DNA of 64,000 nucleotides from positions 124,001-188,000 of the forward strand of contig NZ_SNXE01000002.1 in the NCBI RefSeq assembly GCF_004362405.1. Direction: 5' to 3'. A program made the position numbers and the translations under genes. Below are positions 29,918-38,900 of this stretch, one piece after another. The DNA comes from Roseateles asaccharophilus. GTDB lineage: Bacteria > Pseudomonadota > Gammaproteobacteria > Burkholderiales > Burkholderiaceae_C. Every line of letters begins with the position of its first letter. Position 1 is the first letter of the stretch. A model generated the notes under the pieces. It worked only from the letters and a program-made list of their open reading frames with translations. It searched no databases and had not been told where the DNA came from.

Positions 29918-30379
29918 TCAGGCTTCATCCGCGCTGACGGTCCAGCGCTGCCACTCGGCCAGCCGCCTGCGGTCCTGCTTGGTCGGGCGGCCCTGGCGGT
30001 TCTCGGCAATGCCCAGGGCCGGCTCGGGCGCCAGGCGGCGGGCCTCGGCCGCACGCTCGCGCGCGGCCAGGCTCTCGGCCGTCTCCTGGTAGAGGGTCTG
30101 GGCGACGGGCGCCGGGCCGCGCACCTGGGACAGGCCCAGCACCAGCACCTCGCGCTCCACCACGCCCTGACGCAGGCGCAGCCGGTCGCCGGCGCGCACA
30201 TCGCGTGAGGGCTTGGCCGCCTGCTCGTTCACCAGCACCCGGCCGCGGCCAATTTCCTCCACCGCCAGGGCCCGGGTCTTGTAGAAGCGCGCGGCCCAGA
30301 GCCATTTGTCCAGGCGCATGCCGCCGGTGCTCTTGTCCTGGGCCGTCGCCGTCTTGGGGGGCTGCTGCTTGCTGCTCAT
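29918..30379 (-). CDS. hslR: Hsp15-like S4-domain RNA-binding protein
   Basis: The 153-aa basic protein has an S4 domain (MRLDKWLWAARFYKTRALAVEEI, residues 21-43 onward; RVLVNEQAAKPSRDVRAGD). It ends in an Arg-rich tail. Hsp15 binds 50S subunits that carry stranded nascent chains after heat shock. It lies 118 bases upstream of grpE in the same direction, which fits a heat-shock role. The tctE stop is 12 bases from its start on the far side of the gene. A few residues before MRLDKW are variable. Confidence 0.88.
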   Translation of the reverse strand: MSSKQQPPKTATAQDKSTGGMRLDKWLWAARFYKTRALAVEEIGRGRVLVNEQAAKPSRDVRAGDRLRLRQGVVEREVLVLGLSQVRGPAPVAQTLYQETAESLAARERAAEARRLAPEPALGIAENRQGRPTKQDRRRLAEWQRWTVSADEA

Positions 30380-30391
30380 CGGGGGCGAATT

Positions 30392-31807
30392 CTAGGCCGC
30401 GTGGCGCGCCAGGGGCAGGCGCACCCGCGCGTCCAGCCCCGGGCCCTCGCCATGGTTGTCCAGCTCGATGCTGCCCCCCAGGGACGCCACGATGCCGTGG
30501 CAGATGGCCAGGCCCAGGCCCGAGCCACCGCCCGGCTGGCCCGCGGCAAAGGGCAGGAAGAGGCGATCGCGCTGTTCGGGCGTGAGCCCGGGGCCGGAGT
30601 CGCGCACGGTGAGCACAGCCATCTGGGTGTCGGCCCGCAGCCAGATGCGCAGGCGCTGGTCGGTGTGCTGGATGGCGTTGTGGATGAGGTTGCGGGTCAG
30701 CTCGCGCAGAGCCCATTCGTGGCTGCGTATGGGCGCACTCTGGGTCTCGATGTCGAAGTCCAGTTGGGCCTCGGCGATCAGGGGGGCCAGATCCAGGGCC
30801 ACGGCGCGGGTGATCTCGGCCCAGTCCTGCACGGGCAGGACCTGCGCCGCACTGACATCGGCCTGCTGGCGCAGCTGTTCCACCTTGGCCAGGGCCAGCA
30901 TCTGGTTGGCCACCTGGGTGGCGCGGGACACCGTCACCTCAATTTCGGCCAGGGCCTGCATAGGGTCCACATCGCCCTGGCGGGCGCCCTGCACCTGGAC
31001 CTTGAGAACCGCCAGCGGCGTCTTGAGCTGGTGCGAGGCATCGCGCACAAAGCGCTTCTGATGCTCGAGCAGCTCGGACAACCGGCCCACCATCTGATTG
31101 GTCGCCTCGACCAGGGGCTGCCATTCCCTGGGGGCGTCCGGCGCCACCACGGGCGACAGATCGCCCTCGGCGCGCTCGCGCAGCTGGGCCGAGAGCCGCC
31201 GCACCGGCCCGGTGGCGCGCTGCACCACCACCACCACCACGATCACGATCACGATCACCAGGCCGACCTGGCGCCACAGCGTTTCGACCAGGATCTGGCG
31301 TGCCAGGGTGTGGCGCAGCTCCAGGGTCTCGGCCACCTGGATGGTGGCCATGCCCTGGCCGGCCTCGTCGGCCACGGGTTGCAGCAGTACGGCCATGCGC
31401 ACGGGCTCGCCCTTGTACACCTCGTCGTAGAAGGTCACCAGGGCCGCATAGGGATTCTTGACCGGCAGCTGGCCCTGCCAGCCGGGCAGGTCGGCGAAAC
31501 CCGACACCATCTCGCCCTCGAAGCCGCTGACCTTGTAGAAGATGCGGCTGCGGTTGTCGGCCTCGAAGGGCTCCAGGGCCGAGTACAGCACCGTGGAGTA
31601 CAGGACCGCACGACCGCCTTCATTGCGAACATCGAGCTGCTCGCCGATGGACTTGGCCGAGGCCAGCAGGGTGCGGTCGTAGGCGGTGTCTGCAGCTTTG
31701 AGGGCCTGCTGGTAAAGACTCCAGGTGTTGAAGGCGATCAGCAAGGTCACGGGCAGCAGGATGCCCAGGGTCAGCTGCCAGCGCAGCGAGCCGGAGCGCC
31801 GCTTCAC
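30392..31807 (-). CDS. tctE: TctE-like sensor histidine kinase
   Basis: The 471-aa product has a first membrane helix (LTLGILLPVTLLIAFNTWSL) and a periplasmic sensor region (residues 30-165). A second helix of almost pure Val/Ile comes next, then HAMP, the H-box FVRDASHQLKTPLAVL, the N-box LTRNLIHNAIQHT, and the ATP-lid motifs VRDSGPGL and GGGSGLGLAI. GTG 31807 overlaps the tctD stop (GTGA). The much longer open frame upstream in this frame is an artefact across tctD. With tctD it should sense carboxylates and control the divergent tctCBA genes. Confidence 0.92.
   Translation of the reverse strand: MKRRSGSLRWQLTLGILLPVTLLIAFNTWSLYQQALKAADTAYDRTLLASAKSIGEQLDVRNEGGRAVLYSTVLYSALEPFEADNRSRIFYKVSGFEGEMVSGFADLPGWQGQLPVKNPYAALVTFYDEVYKGEPVRMAVLLQPVADEAGQGMATIQVAETLELRHTLARQILVETLWRQVGLVIVIVIVVVVVVQRATGPVRRLSAQLRERAEGDLSPVVAPDAPREWQPLVEATNQMVGRLSELLEHQKRFVRDASHQLKTPLAVLKVQVQGARQGDVDPMQALAEIEVTVSRATQVANQMLALAKVEQLRQQADVSAAQVLPVQDWAEITRAVALDLAPLIAEAQLDFDIETQSAPIRSHEWALRELTRNLIHNAIQHTDQRLRIWLRADTQMAVLTVRDSGPGLTPEQRDRLFLPFAAGQPGGGSGLGLAICHGIVASLGGSIELDNHGEGPGLDARVRLPLARHAA
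31223..31258. repeat. Tandem CAC (x6) and GATCAC (x3) repeats inside tctE
   Basis: Six CAC units run directly into three GATCAC units. On the coding strand they give three Val-Ile pairs and then six Val in the second membrane helix. Changes in copy number would stay in frame but alter helix length. Confidence 0.9.
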
Positions 31808-32490
31808 CCCTGGGCCTTCAGCAGATAGCCCAGGCCGCGCAGCGTCACCAGCTGGGCTCCGGTGTGGGCGATGCGCTTGCGCAGGCGGTAGGCCACCACC
31901 TCGATGGCCTCCAACTGCACGTCCAGCTCGCCGGCAAAGACGAGCTCGAACAGGCGCTCCTTGGCGATGGCATGGCCGGGGCGGGCCAGCAGGGCGCGCA
32001 GCAGGGCGGCTTCGCGCGGCGTCAACTCCAGCACCTCGTCTTCGTGGTAGACCGCGCCGCTGTCGGGGTCGTGGCGCATGCCGCAGAAGCTCGGTGCGGG
32101 CGTTGCGGGCGCCGCGGAAGGGGGCTTGGTTCCGGCGCGCCGGCCCAGGGCCTGGATGCGCGCAAACAGCTCGTCCAAATCGAAGGGCTTCGGCAGATAG
32201 TCGTCGGCACCCACATTCAGGCCCAGGATGCGGTCGCCCACGGTACCCCGTGCCGTCAGGATCAGCACCGGCGTGCGCAGGCCGGCGGCGCGGCCGCGCG
32301 CCAGCACATCCAGGCCATCCATGCCGGGCAGGGAGAGGTCCAGCAGCACCACGTCCGCCTGACTCTTGGGCCACAGGTCCAGGGCGGCCGGCCCGTCGGC
32401 CACGGCCTGCACCCGCAGGCCGCGACGCTCCAGGCTGCGCGTGAGGCTCAGCCGCATTGCGGGGTCGTCTTCCACCAGAAGCAGATTCAT
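31804..32490 (-). CDS. tctD: TctD-like OmpR-family response regulator
   Basis: The 228-aa product has a receiver domain with acidic pocket VEDDPAM and phosphorylated Asp in VVLLDLSLPGMDG (about residue 51). Lys is in YLPKPFDLDEL. A winged-helix DNA-binding domain follows (LTPREAALLRALLARPGHAI ... VVAYRLRKRI). A variable Ala/Pro linker joins them. I start at ATG 32490 (MNLLLVEDD); an ATG six codons upstream is in frame but less family-like. The stop overlaps tctE. It faces tctCBA across 104 bases holding paired direct repeats. Confidence 0.93.
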   Translation of the reverse strand: MNLLLVEDDPAMRLSLTRSLERRGLRVQAVADGPAALDLWPKSQADVVLLDLSLPGMDGLDVLARGRAAGLRTPVLILTARGTVGDRILGLNVGADDYLPKPFDLDELFARIQALGRRAGTKPPSAAPATPAPSFCGMRHDPDSGAVYHEDEVLELTPREAALLRALLARPGHAIAKERLFELVFAGELDVQLEAIEVVAYRLRKRIAHTGAQLVTLRGLGYLLKAQG

Positions 32491-32499
32491 GGGGCGGGA

Positions 32500-32567
32500 G
32501 CCTAGCATTTTCCCTAGGCCCGCCGGACAGCCGACTGACAGCCTGCTGCGCGAGGATGCCGGCTGTT
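32500..32567. promoter_or_regulatory. Probable TctD-binding region between tctD and tctC
   Basis: A palindrome GCCTAG-N8-CTAGGC (32500-32519) lies 10 bases upstream of tctD. Two direct repeats GACAGCC (32526-32532 and 32537-32543) are 11 bases apart, one helix turn, as expected for OmpR-type regulators. A similar inverted copy, GGCTGTT, lies at 32561-32567. Binding is inferred from position and spacing. Confidence 0.45.
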
Positions 32568-32594
32568 CCCATTACTACAACGGAGACATCTGCC

Positions 32595-33554
32595 ATGCGT
32601 CGTGACGAATTCCTGAAATCCCTGGCCGCCTTGGCCGCGGTTGGTGCTCTGCCCCTGAGCGCCCAGGCTGCGGCCAATCTGAAGATGATGATTCCGGCCA
32701 ACCCCGGCGGTGGCTGGGACACCACGGGCCGTGCCCTGGGCAAGGCCCTGCAGGACGCCGGTCTGGCCGCCTCCGTCACCTACGAAAACAAGGGCGGTGC
32801 GGCCGGCGCCATCGGCCTGGCCCAATTCGTCAACGCCAGCAAGGGCGACCCGAATGCCCTGATGGTGATGGGCGCCGTGATGCTGGGCGGCATCATCACC
32901 GGCAAGCCGCCGGTGGACCTGAAGACCGCCACCCCGATTGCGCGCCTGACCAGCGAATACAACGTCTTCGTGCTGCCGGCCAGTTCGCCGCTCAAGACCA
33001 TGAAGGACGTGATCGAGCAGATGAAGAAGGACCCGGCCAGCGTCAAGTGGGGCGGCGGCTCGCGCGGCTCCACCGAGCACATTGCCGCGGCCATGCTGGC
33101 GCGCGAAGCGGGCCTGGATGCGTCCAAGATCAACTACGTGCCCTTCCGCGGGGGTGGCGAGGCGACCGCGGCCATTCTGGGCGGCAATGTGACCGTGGGC
33201 GGCAGCGGCTACAGCGAGTTCCAGCAGTACATCGAGAGCGGCAAGATGCGTCCCATCGCCGTGACCTCGCCCACGCGTCTGAAGGGCCTGAACATCCCCA
33301 CGCTCAAGGAGCTGGGCTACAACGTGGAGATCGGCAACTGGCGCGGTGTCTACGCCGCCCCCGGCATTGCCCCGGAGGCCCAGAAGGCCCTGGTGGACAT
33401 GATCACCGCCGTGTTCCGCAACAAGAGCTGGGTGGATGCGCTGGAGAAGAACGGCTGGACCCCGGCCCTGCTGACGGGCAAGGCCTTCCACGACTTCGTG
33501 GATCAGGAATTTGCCATGCTGCGTGCCGTGATGGTCAAGGCCGGCATGATCTGA
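32595..33554 (+). CDS. tctC: TctC, Bug-family tricarboxylate-binding protein
   Basis: The 319-aa periplasmic protein starts with a signal peptide (MRRDEFLKSLAALAAVGALP, likely cleavage after AQA). The Arg-Arg-x2-Phe-Leu-Lys start resembles a Tat signal but has one extra residue. The Bug fold is shown by MMIPANPGGGWDTTGRALGK, VTYENKGGAAGAIGLAQF and the GGSRGSTEHIAAAM ligand-loop region. ATG 32595 has GGAG upstream. It feeds substrate to TctAB. The long upstream extension of the open frame has no start with a ribosome site. Confidence 0.94.
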   Translation: MRRDEFLKSLAALAAVGALPLSAQAAANLKMMIPANPGGGWDTTGRALGKALQDAGLAASVTYENKGGAAGAIGLAQFVNASKGDPNALMVMGAVMLGGIITGKPPVDLKTATPIARLTSEYNVFVLPASSPLKTMKDVIEQMKKDPASVKWGGGSRGSTEHIAAAMLAREAGLDASKINYVPFRGGGEATAAILGGNVTVGGSGYSEFQQYIESGKMRPIAVTSPTRLKGLNIPTLKELGYNVEIGNWRGVYAAPGIAPEAQKALVDMITAVFRNKSWVDALEKNGWTPALLTGKAFHDFVDQEFAMLRAVMVKAGMI

Positions 33555-33605
33555 GCGTCATCGGGTGGGGGCTCGCTCCGCCGCCCGACTTGTGCCTGAG
33601 ACCCC

Positions 33606-33630
33606 GAGGCCCGCCCGCGTGGCGGGCCTC
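33606..33630 (+). other. Strong hairpin between tctC and tctB
   Basis: A perfect 10-bp stem (GAGGCCCGCC / GGCGGGCCTC) with a 5-base loop lies 52 bases after the tctC stop. No T-run follows, so it is probably not a full terminator. It may protect the tctC message or cut read-through, keeping the binding protein in excess over the permease. Confidence 0.6.
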
Positions 33631-33681
33631 TGAGTTTGGGCAGCTTCCTCACACAGATACACATCGAATCCGGAGACGCCC

Positions 33682-34200
33682 ATGAGCGAGTCCTCCCGTC
33701 CTGCCCCGCAGCTCTACCAAGGCCTGGTGGGCGCGGGCACCCTGCTGATCGGCTTTGTGATGGCACTGGGTGCCATGGCCATTCCTGCGGAAGTGGGCTA
33801 TGCGGGCGTGGGTCCCAATGCCTTGCCCTGGCTGGTGGCGGCGGCCCTGATGGCCTGCGGCATCTGGCTGGTGCGCGAGGCCCTGTCCGGCGGTTTCCGG
33901 AACATGGAAACGCCGTCTGGCGCCGAGGGCGCCGACTGGCGCTCTGCCGCCTGGGTGGTGGCCGGTGTGGTGGCCAATGCGGCCCTGATCACGCAGATTG
34001 GCTTCGTGCTGTCCTGCACGCTGTGCTACGTGCTGGCGGTGCGCGGGCTGCGCCTGTCCGAGGGGCGTGCGGGTGGCGGTGCGCGTCAGCTGGCGCTGGA
34101 CGCGGCCACCGGCACCTTGATCGCGGCGCCGGTCTTCTGGCTGTTCAGCAAGCTGCTGGCCATCAATCTGCCCGCTCTGGTACCGGGGGGCTGGATCTGA
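33682..34200 (+). CDS. tctB: TctB, small membrane subunit of the TTT transporter
   Basis: The 172-aa protein has four hydrophobic segments (around residues 16-38, 46-64, 92-125 and 142-165). The pattern PNALPWLVAAALMACGIWL is typical of the TctB/DUF1468 family. TctB pairs with the large TctA subunit. The gene lies between tctC and tctA, which fixes the assignment. ATG 33682 follows GGAG within 12 bases. Confidence 0.92.
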   Translation: MSESSRPAPQLYQGLVGAGTLLIGFVMALGAMAIPAEVGYAGVGPNALPWLVAAALMACGIWLVREALSGGFRNMETPSGAEGADWRSAAWVVAGVVANAALITQIGFVLSCTLCYVLAVRGLRLSEGRAGGGARQLALDAATGTLIAAPVFWLFSKLLAINLPALVPGGWI

Positions 34201-34263
34201 TTCCGGCCCGATTCGACCCAGCCTTGCCCCCAGCCCGCCGCGATCGCGGCACGGAGCCCTCTC

Positions 34264-35751
34264 ATGACTGAACTCTGGACACAGCTGCTCGGCGGATTCG
34301 CCACCGCCGGCACGCCCATCAACCTGCTTTGGGCCTTTGTCGGCTGCGCGCTGGGCACGGCCATCGGCGTGCTGCCGGGCCTGGGCCCGGCCGTGACGGT
34401 GGCCATGTTGCTGCCCATCACCTCCCAGGTGGAGCCCACGGCCTCCATGATCTTTTTCGCCGGCATCTACTACGGCGCGATGTATGGGGGCTCCACCACC
34501 TCCATCCTGCTCAACACCCCCGGTGAGACCGGCACCATGGTGACGGCGCTGGAGGGCTTCAAGATGGCCAAGAGCGGCCGTGCCGGCGCAGCCCTGGCCA
34601 CGGCCGCCATCGGCTCCTTTGTCGCGGGCTCCATCGCCACCGTGCTGGTGACCCTGTTTGCGCCCGTGCTGGCCGACTTTGCCGTGACCCTGGGCCCGCC
34701 GGAGTATTTCTGCCTGATGCTGCTGGCCTTCACCACGGTCAGCGCCGTGCTGGGGCAGAGCACGCTGCGCGGCATGACCTCGCTCTTCGTGGGCCTGGCC
34801 ATGGGCCTAGTGGGCATGGACCAGATCACGGCCACGGTGCGCTATACCGCCGGCATCCCGGAGTTCATGGATGGCATCGAGGTGGTGCTGGTGGCCGTGG
34901 GTCTGTTCGCGGTGGGCGAGGTGCTTTACAACGCGCTGTACGAGGGGCGCAGCCGGCAGGATCTCAACAAGATGTCGCGGGTGCACATGAACCGCGTCGA
35001 GTGGCGCCGCTCGGTGCCAGCCTGGCTGCGTGGCACGGTCATCGGTTTTCCCTTCGGCACCATTCCCGCCGGCGGCTCGGAGATCCCGACCTTTCTGAGC
35101 TATGCCACGGAGCGCAAGCTCTCCAAGCACAAGGAGGAGTTCGGCACCACCGGCGCCATCGAGGGCGTGGCCGGCCCCGAGGCCGCCAACAACTCCGCGG
35201 TCACCGCGACCCTTGTGCCCCTGCTGACCCTGGGCATTCCCACCTCGGTCACGGCCGCCATCCTGCTCTCGGCCCTGCAGAACTACGGCATCCAGGCCGG
35301 TCCCCAGCTGTTCCAGACCTCGTCGACCCTGGTCTGGGCCCTGATTGCCTCGCTCTATATCGGCAATGTGATGCTGCTGGTGCTGAACCTGCCTCTGGTG
35401 GGCCTGTGGGTCAAGCTGCTCAAGATCCCCAAGGCGCCGCTGTATGCGGGCATCCTGATCTTCGCCACCGTCGGCGTGTACGGCATGCGTCAAAGCGCCT
35501 TCGATCTCTACCTGATGCTGGCCATCGGTCTGCTGGGGGTGGTGATGCGGCGCTTCGACTTCCCCACCGCGCCCGTGGTGGTGGGCATGATCCTGGGCCC
35601 CCTGGCCGAGGCCCATATGCGCAATGCGGTGGCCATCGGCGGCGGTCAGTGGAGCGTGTTCTGGGAGCGTCCCATCTCCCTGGGCTTGCTCGTGGTGGTG
35701 GCCCTGATTCTGGTGCTGCCCCGCGTGCTGAAGTGGCGCCGCCGGGCCTGA
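34264..35751 (+). CDS. tctA: TctA, large membrane subunit of the TTT transporter
   Basis: The 495-aa protein has about 12 membrane segments. It carries the family motif [18 protein letters not shown] (around residues 36-53) and its partner region [21 protein letters not shown] second related motif, [18 protein letters not shown], lies at around 270-290. It moves carboxylates with a sodium or proton gradient after hand-over from TctC. A strong terminator closes the tctCBA operon 26 bases downstream. Confidence 0.97.
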   Translation: MTELWTQLLGGFATAGTPINLLWAFVGCALGTAIGVLPGLGPAVTVAMLLPITSQVEPTASMIFFAGIYYGAMYGGSTTSILLNTPGETGTMVTALEGFKMAKSGRAGAALATAAIGSFVAGSIATVLVTLFAPVLADFAVTLGPPEYFCLMLLAFTTVSAVLGQSTLRGMTSLFVGLAMGLVGMDQITATVRYTAGIPEFMDGIEVVLVAVGLFAVGEVLYNALYEGRSRQDLNKMSRVHMNRVEWRRSVPAWLRGTVIGFPFGTIPAGGSEIPTFLSYATERKLSKHKEEFGTTGAIEGVAGPEAANNSAVTATLVPLLTLGIPTSVTAAILLSALQNYGIQAGPQLFQTSSTLVWALIASLYIGNVMLLVLNLPLVGLWVKLLKIPKAPLYAGILIFATVGVYGMRQSAFDLYLMLAIGLLGVVMRRFDFPTAPVVVGMILGPLAEAHMRNAVAIGGGQWSVFWERPISLGLLVVVALILVLPRVLKWRRRA

Positions 35752-35776
35752 GCACCGGAGCAGACCGCCCTCTCCC

Positions 35777-35802
35777 ACAAGGCCGCCCTCGGGCGGCCTT
35801 GT
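35777..35802 (+). terminator. Rho-independent terminator of tctCBA
   Basis: A 12-bp stem (ACAAGGCCGCCC / GGGCGGCCTTGT) with a tiny loop is followed by the T-rich TGCTTT. It lies 26 bases after the tctA stop. Confidence 0.85.
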
Positions 35803-35915
35803 TGCTTTGGCGGCGGGCGGCCCGCTTGGGGGTCGGGTCTTGATGCAGATTTGCACCACGAAGGCGCGCGCCTGAGGCATGCTAGGGGCTGGTTCACCGA
35901 GCCCAGGAGCGCGCG

Positions 35916-38900
35916 ATGCCCATCACGAGTGCCAGCCCCGCAGTGTCCGAATCCTTGGAACCCATTCTGGCCTTGCTGCGATCCCGCTTGCCCAGCGAGC
36001 AGCACGAGACCATGAGTGCGTTTGTGGCGCGCTACTTTGCCCAGGTCGATCCCGACGATCTGGCGGCGCGCCAAGCCAGCGATCTCTATGGCGCGGCTCT
36101 GGCGCACTGGCAGTTTGCGCGCCGGCGCGAGCCCGGTCAGATCAAGCTGCGGGTCTTCAATCCCAGCCTGGCCGAACATGGCTGGCAGACCACGCATACC
36201 GTGATCGAGATCGTCAACGACGATATGCCGTTTCTGGTCGACTCGGTCTCCATGGAGGTCAACCGTCACGGCCTGACCCTGCACCTGCTGGTTCATCCCT
36301 TGGTGGGTGTGCGGCGCGGCCCCGATGGCACGCTGGACTCGCTGGACGAGGCCGATGGCCGGCGCGAGTCTTTCATCCATGTGGAGGTCGATCGCGTGCC
36401 CGAGCCCGCTCAGCAGGAAGCCCTGGCGGCCGATCTGCTGCGGGTGCTGGGCGATGTGCGTTCGGCGGTGGGCGACTGGCAGGCCATGCAGCAGCGCATG
36501 CTGGCGCTCACCCAGCAGCTGCCGGCCGTGAAAGCCCCCGTGCCGCCGGCCGAACTGGAAGAGGCGTCAGCCTTTCTGCGCTGGCTCAGCGACAACCACT
36601 TCACCTTCCTGGGCTACCGCGCCCACCGCATCGTGCAGGAATCTGGCGAGGACCGCCTGGAGGTGGAGGCGGGCTCGGGCCTGGGGATTCTGCGCGACCC
36701 GCAGGCCTTGGATGCGGTGGCCAGTTTTGCCGCCATGACGCCGCAGCTGCGCGCCCAGGCGCGCCGTCCCCAACCGCTGGAGGTGACCAAGTCCACGGCC
36801 CGCAGCACGGTCCACCGGCCCGGCTATCTGGACTATGTGGCGATCAAGCAGTACGACGCCGACGGGCAGGTTTGCGGTGAGCACCGGTTTCTGGGCCTGT
36901 TCACCTCCACGGCTTACAACACCAGCCCGTCCGAGATCCCCTTGCTGCGCCATCGGGTGGCCGAGGTGGTACGCCGCGCGGGGCTGGCCTCCGGCAGCCA
37001 CGCGGGCAAGGCCCTGATCAATATCCTCGACACCTATCCGCGCGACGAGCTGTTCCAGATCGAGGCTCCCGAACTGCTGCAAATCGCCATGGGCATCCTG
37101 CAGCTGGGCGAGCGGCAGCGCTTTCGCCTCTTCCTGCGGCAGGACCCCTTCGAGCGCTTTGTCTCCTGCCTGATCTACGCGCCGCGGGAGAACTACACGA
37201 CCGAGCTGCGGCAGCGCTGGCAGGCCATCCTGATGCAGGTGCTGCAGGGCAGCGCGAGCGAGTTCAACGTCAGCCTCTCCGATTCGGTGCTGGCCCGCAT
37301 CCACATCACGGTGCGCACCACGCCGGGCGGCATCCCGCCTTTCGATGTGCGAGAACTGGAGGCCCGGCTGATCGCCGCCGCCAGACGCTGGGTGGATGCG
37401 CTCAAGACGGCGCTGATCGACGCCGTGGGCGAGGCCCGCGGCATCGCCTTGCTGCGGCGCTTCAGCGAGGCCTTCCCGGCCGGTTACCGCGAGGAGTTCG
37501 AGGCCCGTGCCGCTGTACCCGATATCGAAGCCATGGCGGCCCTGGATCAGCAGCGGCCCTATGCGCTCTCGCTCTATCGCCCGCTGGAGGCGGCGCCGGG
37601 GCAGCTGCGCTTCAAGCTGATACGACGCGGCGAGCCGCTGGCGCTGTCGGACAGCCTGCCGATGCTGGAGTGCCTGGGCGTGCGTCTGCTGGACGAGCAC
37701 CCCTATCGCATCACGCCGGCGGGTGAGCCGCCGCTGTGGATCCACGATTTCGGCTTGGTGCTGGCGGCGTCGCCCGACGAGGTGGATGTGGAAGCGCTCA
37801 AGCCCGTCTTCGAGGAGGCCGTGGCCGCCTTGCTGGATGGCGCGGTGGAGGTGGACAACTTCAATCGCCTGACCGTGGCGGCCCTGCTGCCGGCACGCGA
37901 TATCGTGCTGCTGCGGGCTTATGCGCGCTATCTGCGCCAGATCGGCTTTGCCCTGTCCCAGCCTTTTGTGGAGGCGACCCTGGTCCAGCACGCCGGCATT
38001 GCCCGCCAGCTGGTGGCCCTGTTCAAGCTGCGTTTTGCACCCGGGGGGGGCGCCGCCGAGGATGCCCAGGCCCAGCAGCTCATCGAAGGCATCGAGCGTG
38101 CGCTGGATGAGGTGTCCAATCTCTCCGAAGATCGCGTGTTGCGGCAATACCTGGCCCTGATCCAGGCCACGCTGCGAACCAATTTCTTCCGCCGCGGCCC
38201 CGACGGCGCGCCGCGCGAATTCCTGTCCTTCAAGTTCGCCTGCGCCCGGGTGCCGGGTCTGCCGGCTCCCCGGCCCTGGGCCGAGATCTTTGTCTACGCC
38301 CCGCGGTTTGAGGGCGTGCATCTGCGCGGCGGCCCGGTGGCCCGCGGCGGCCTGCGCTGGAGCGACCGGCCCGAGGACTTCCGCACCGAGGTGCTGGGCC
38401 TGGTCAAGGCGCAGATGGTCAAGAACACGGTCATCGTGCCGGTGGGCAGCAAGGGCGGCTTTGTGCTCAAGCGGGCACCGTCGCCCGCGGACCGTGAGGC
38501 CTATCTGGCCGAGGGCGTGGCCTGCTACCAGAATTATCTGCGCGGCCTGCTGGATCTGACCGACAACCGCCAGGGCGATGTGATCGTGCCGCCGCCCCAG
38601 CTGCGCCGCCACGATGGCGACGACCCCTATCTGGTGGTGGCGGCCGACAAGGGCACGGCCAGCTTCAGCGACTATGCGAATGCCATCAGCGCCGAGTACG
38701 GCTTCTGGCTGGGTGACGCCTTTGCCAGCGGGGGCTCGCGCGGCTACGACCACAAGCTCATGGGCATCACCGCGCGCGGCGCCTGGGAGTCGGTCAAGCG
38801 GCACTTCCGCGAGATGGGCCATGACACGCAGACGCAGGACTTCAGCGTGGTCGGCATCGGCGATATGTCCGGTGATGTGTTTGGCAACGGCATGCTGCTG

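Noticed and set aside
30392-32779. 795-codon minus-strand frame covering both tctE and tctD
   Set aside because: The part upstream of 31807 is out of frame with the response regulator and is Arg/Pro/Gly-rich noise. TctE starts at GTG 31807.
35852-35858. TGCACCA half-site upstream of the glutamate dehydrogenase gene, considered as an NtrC site
   Set aside because: The matching second half (TGGTGCA) is missing and no sigma-54 -24/-12 pair is visible.
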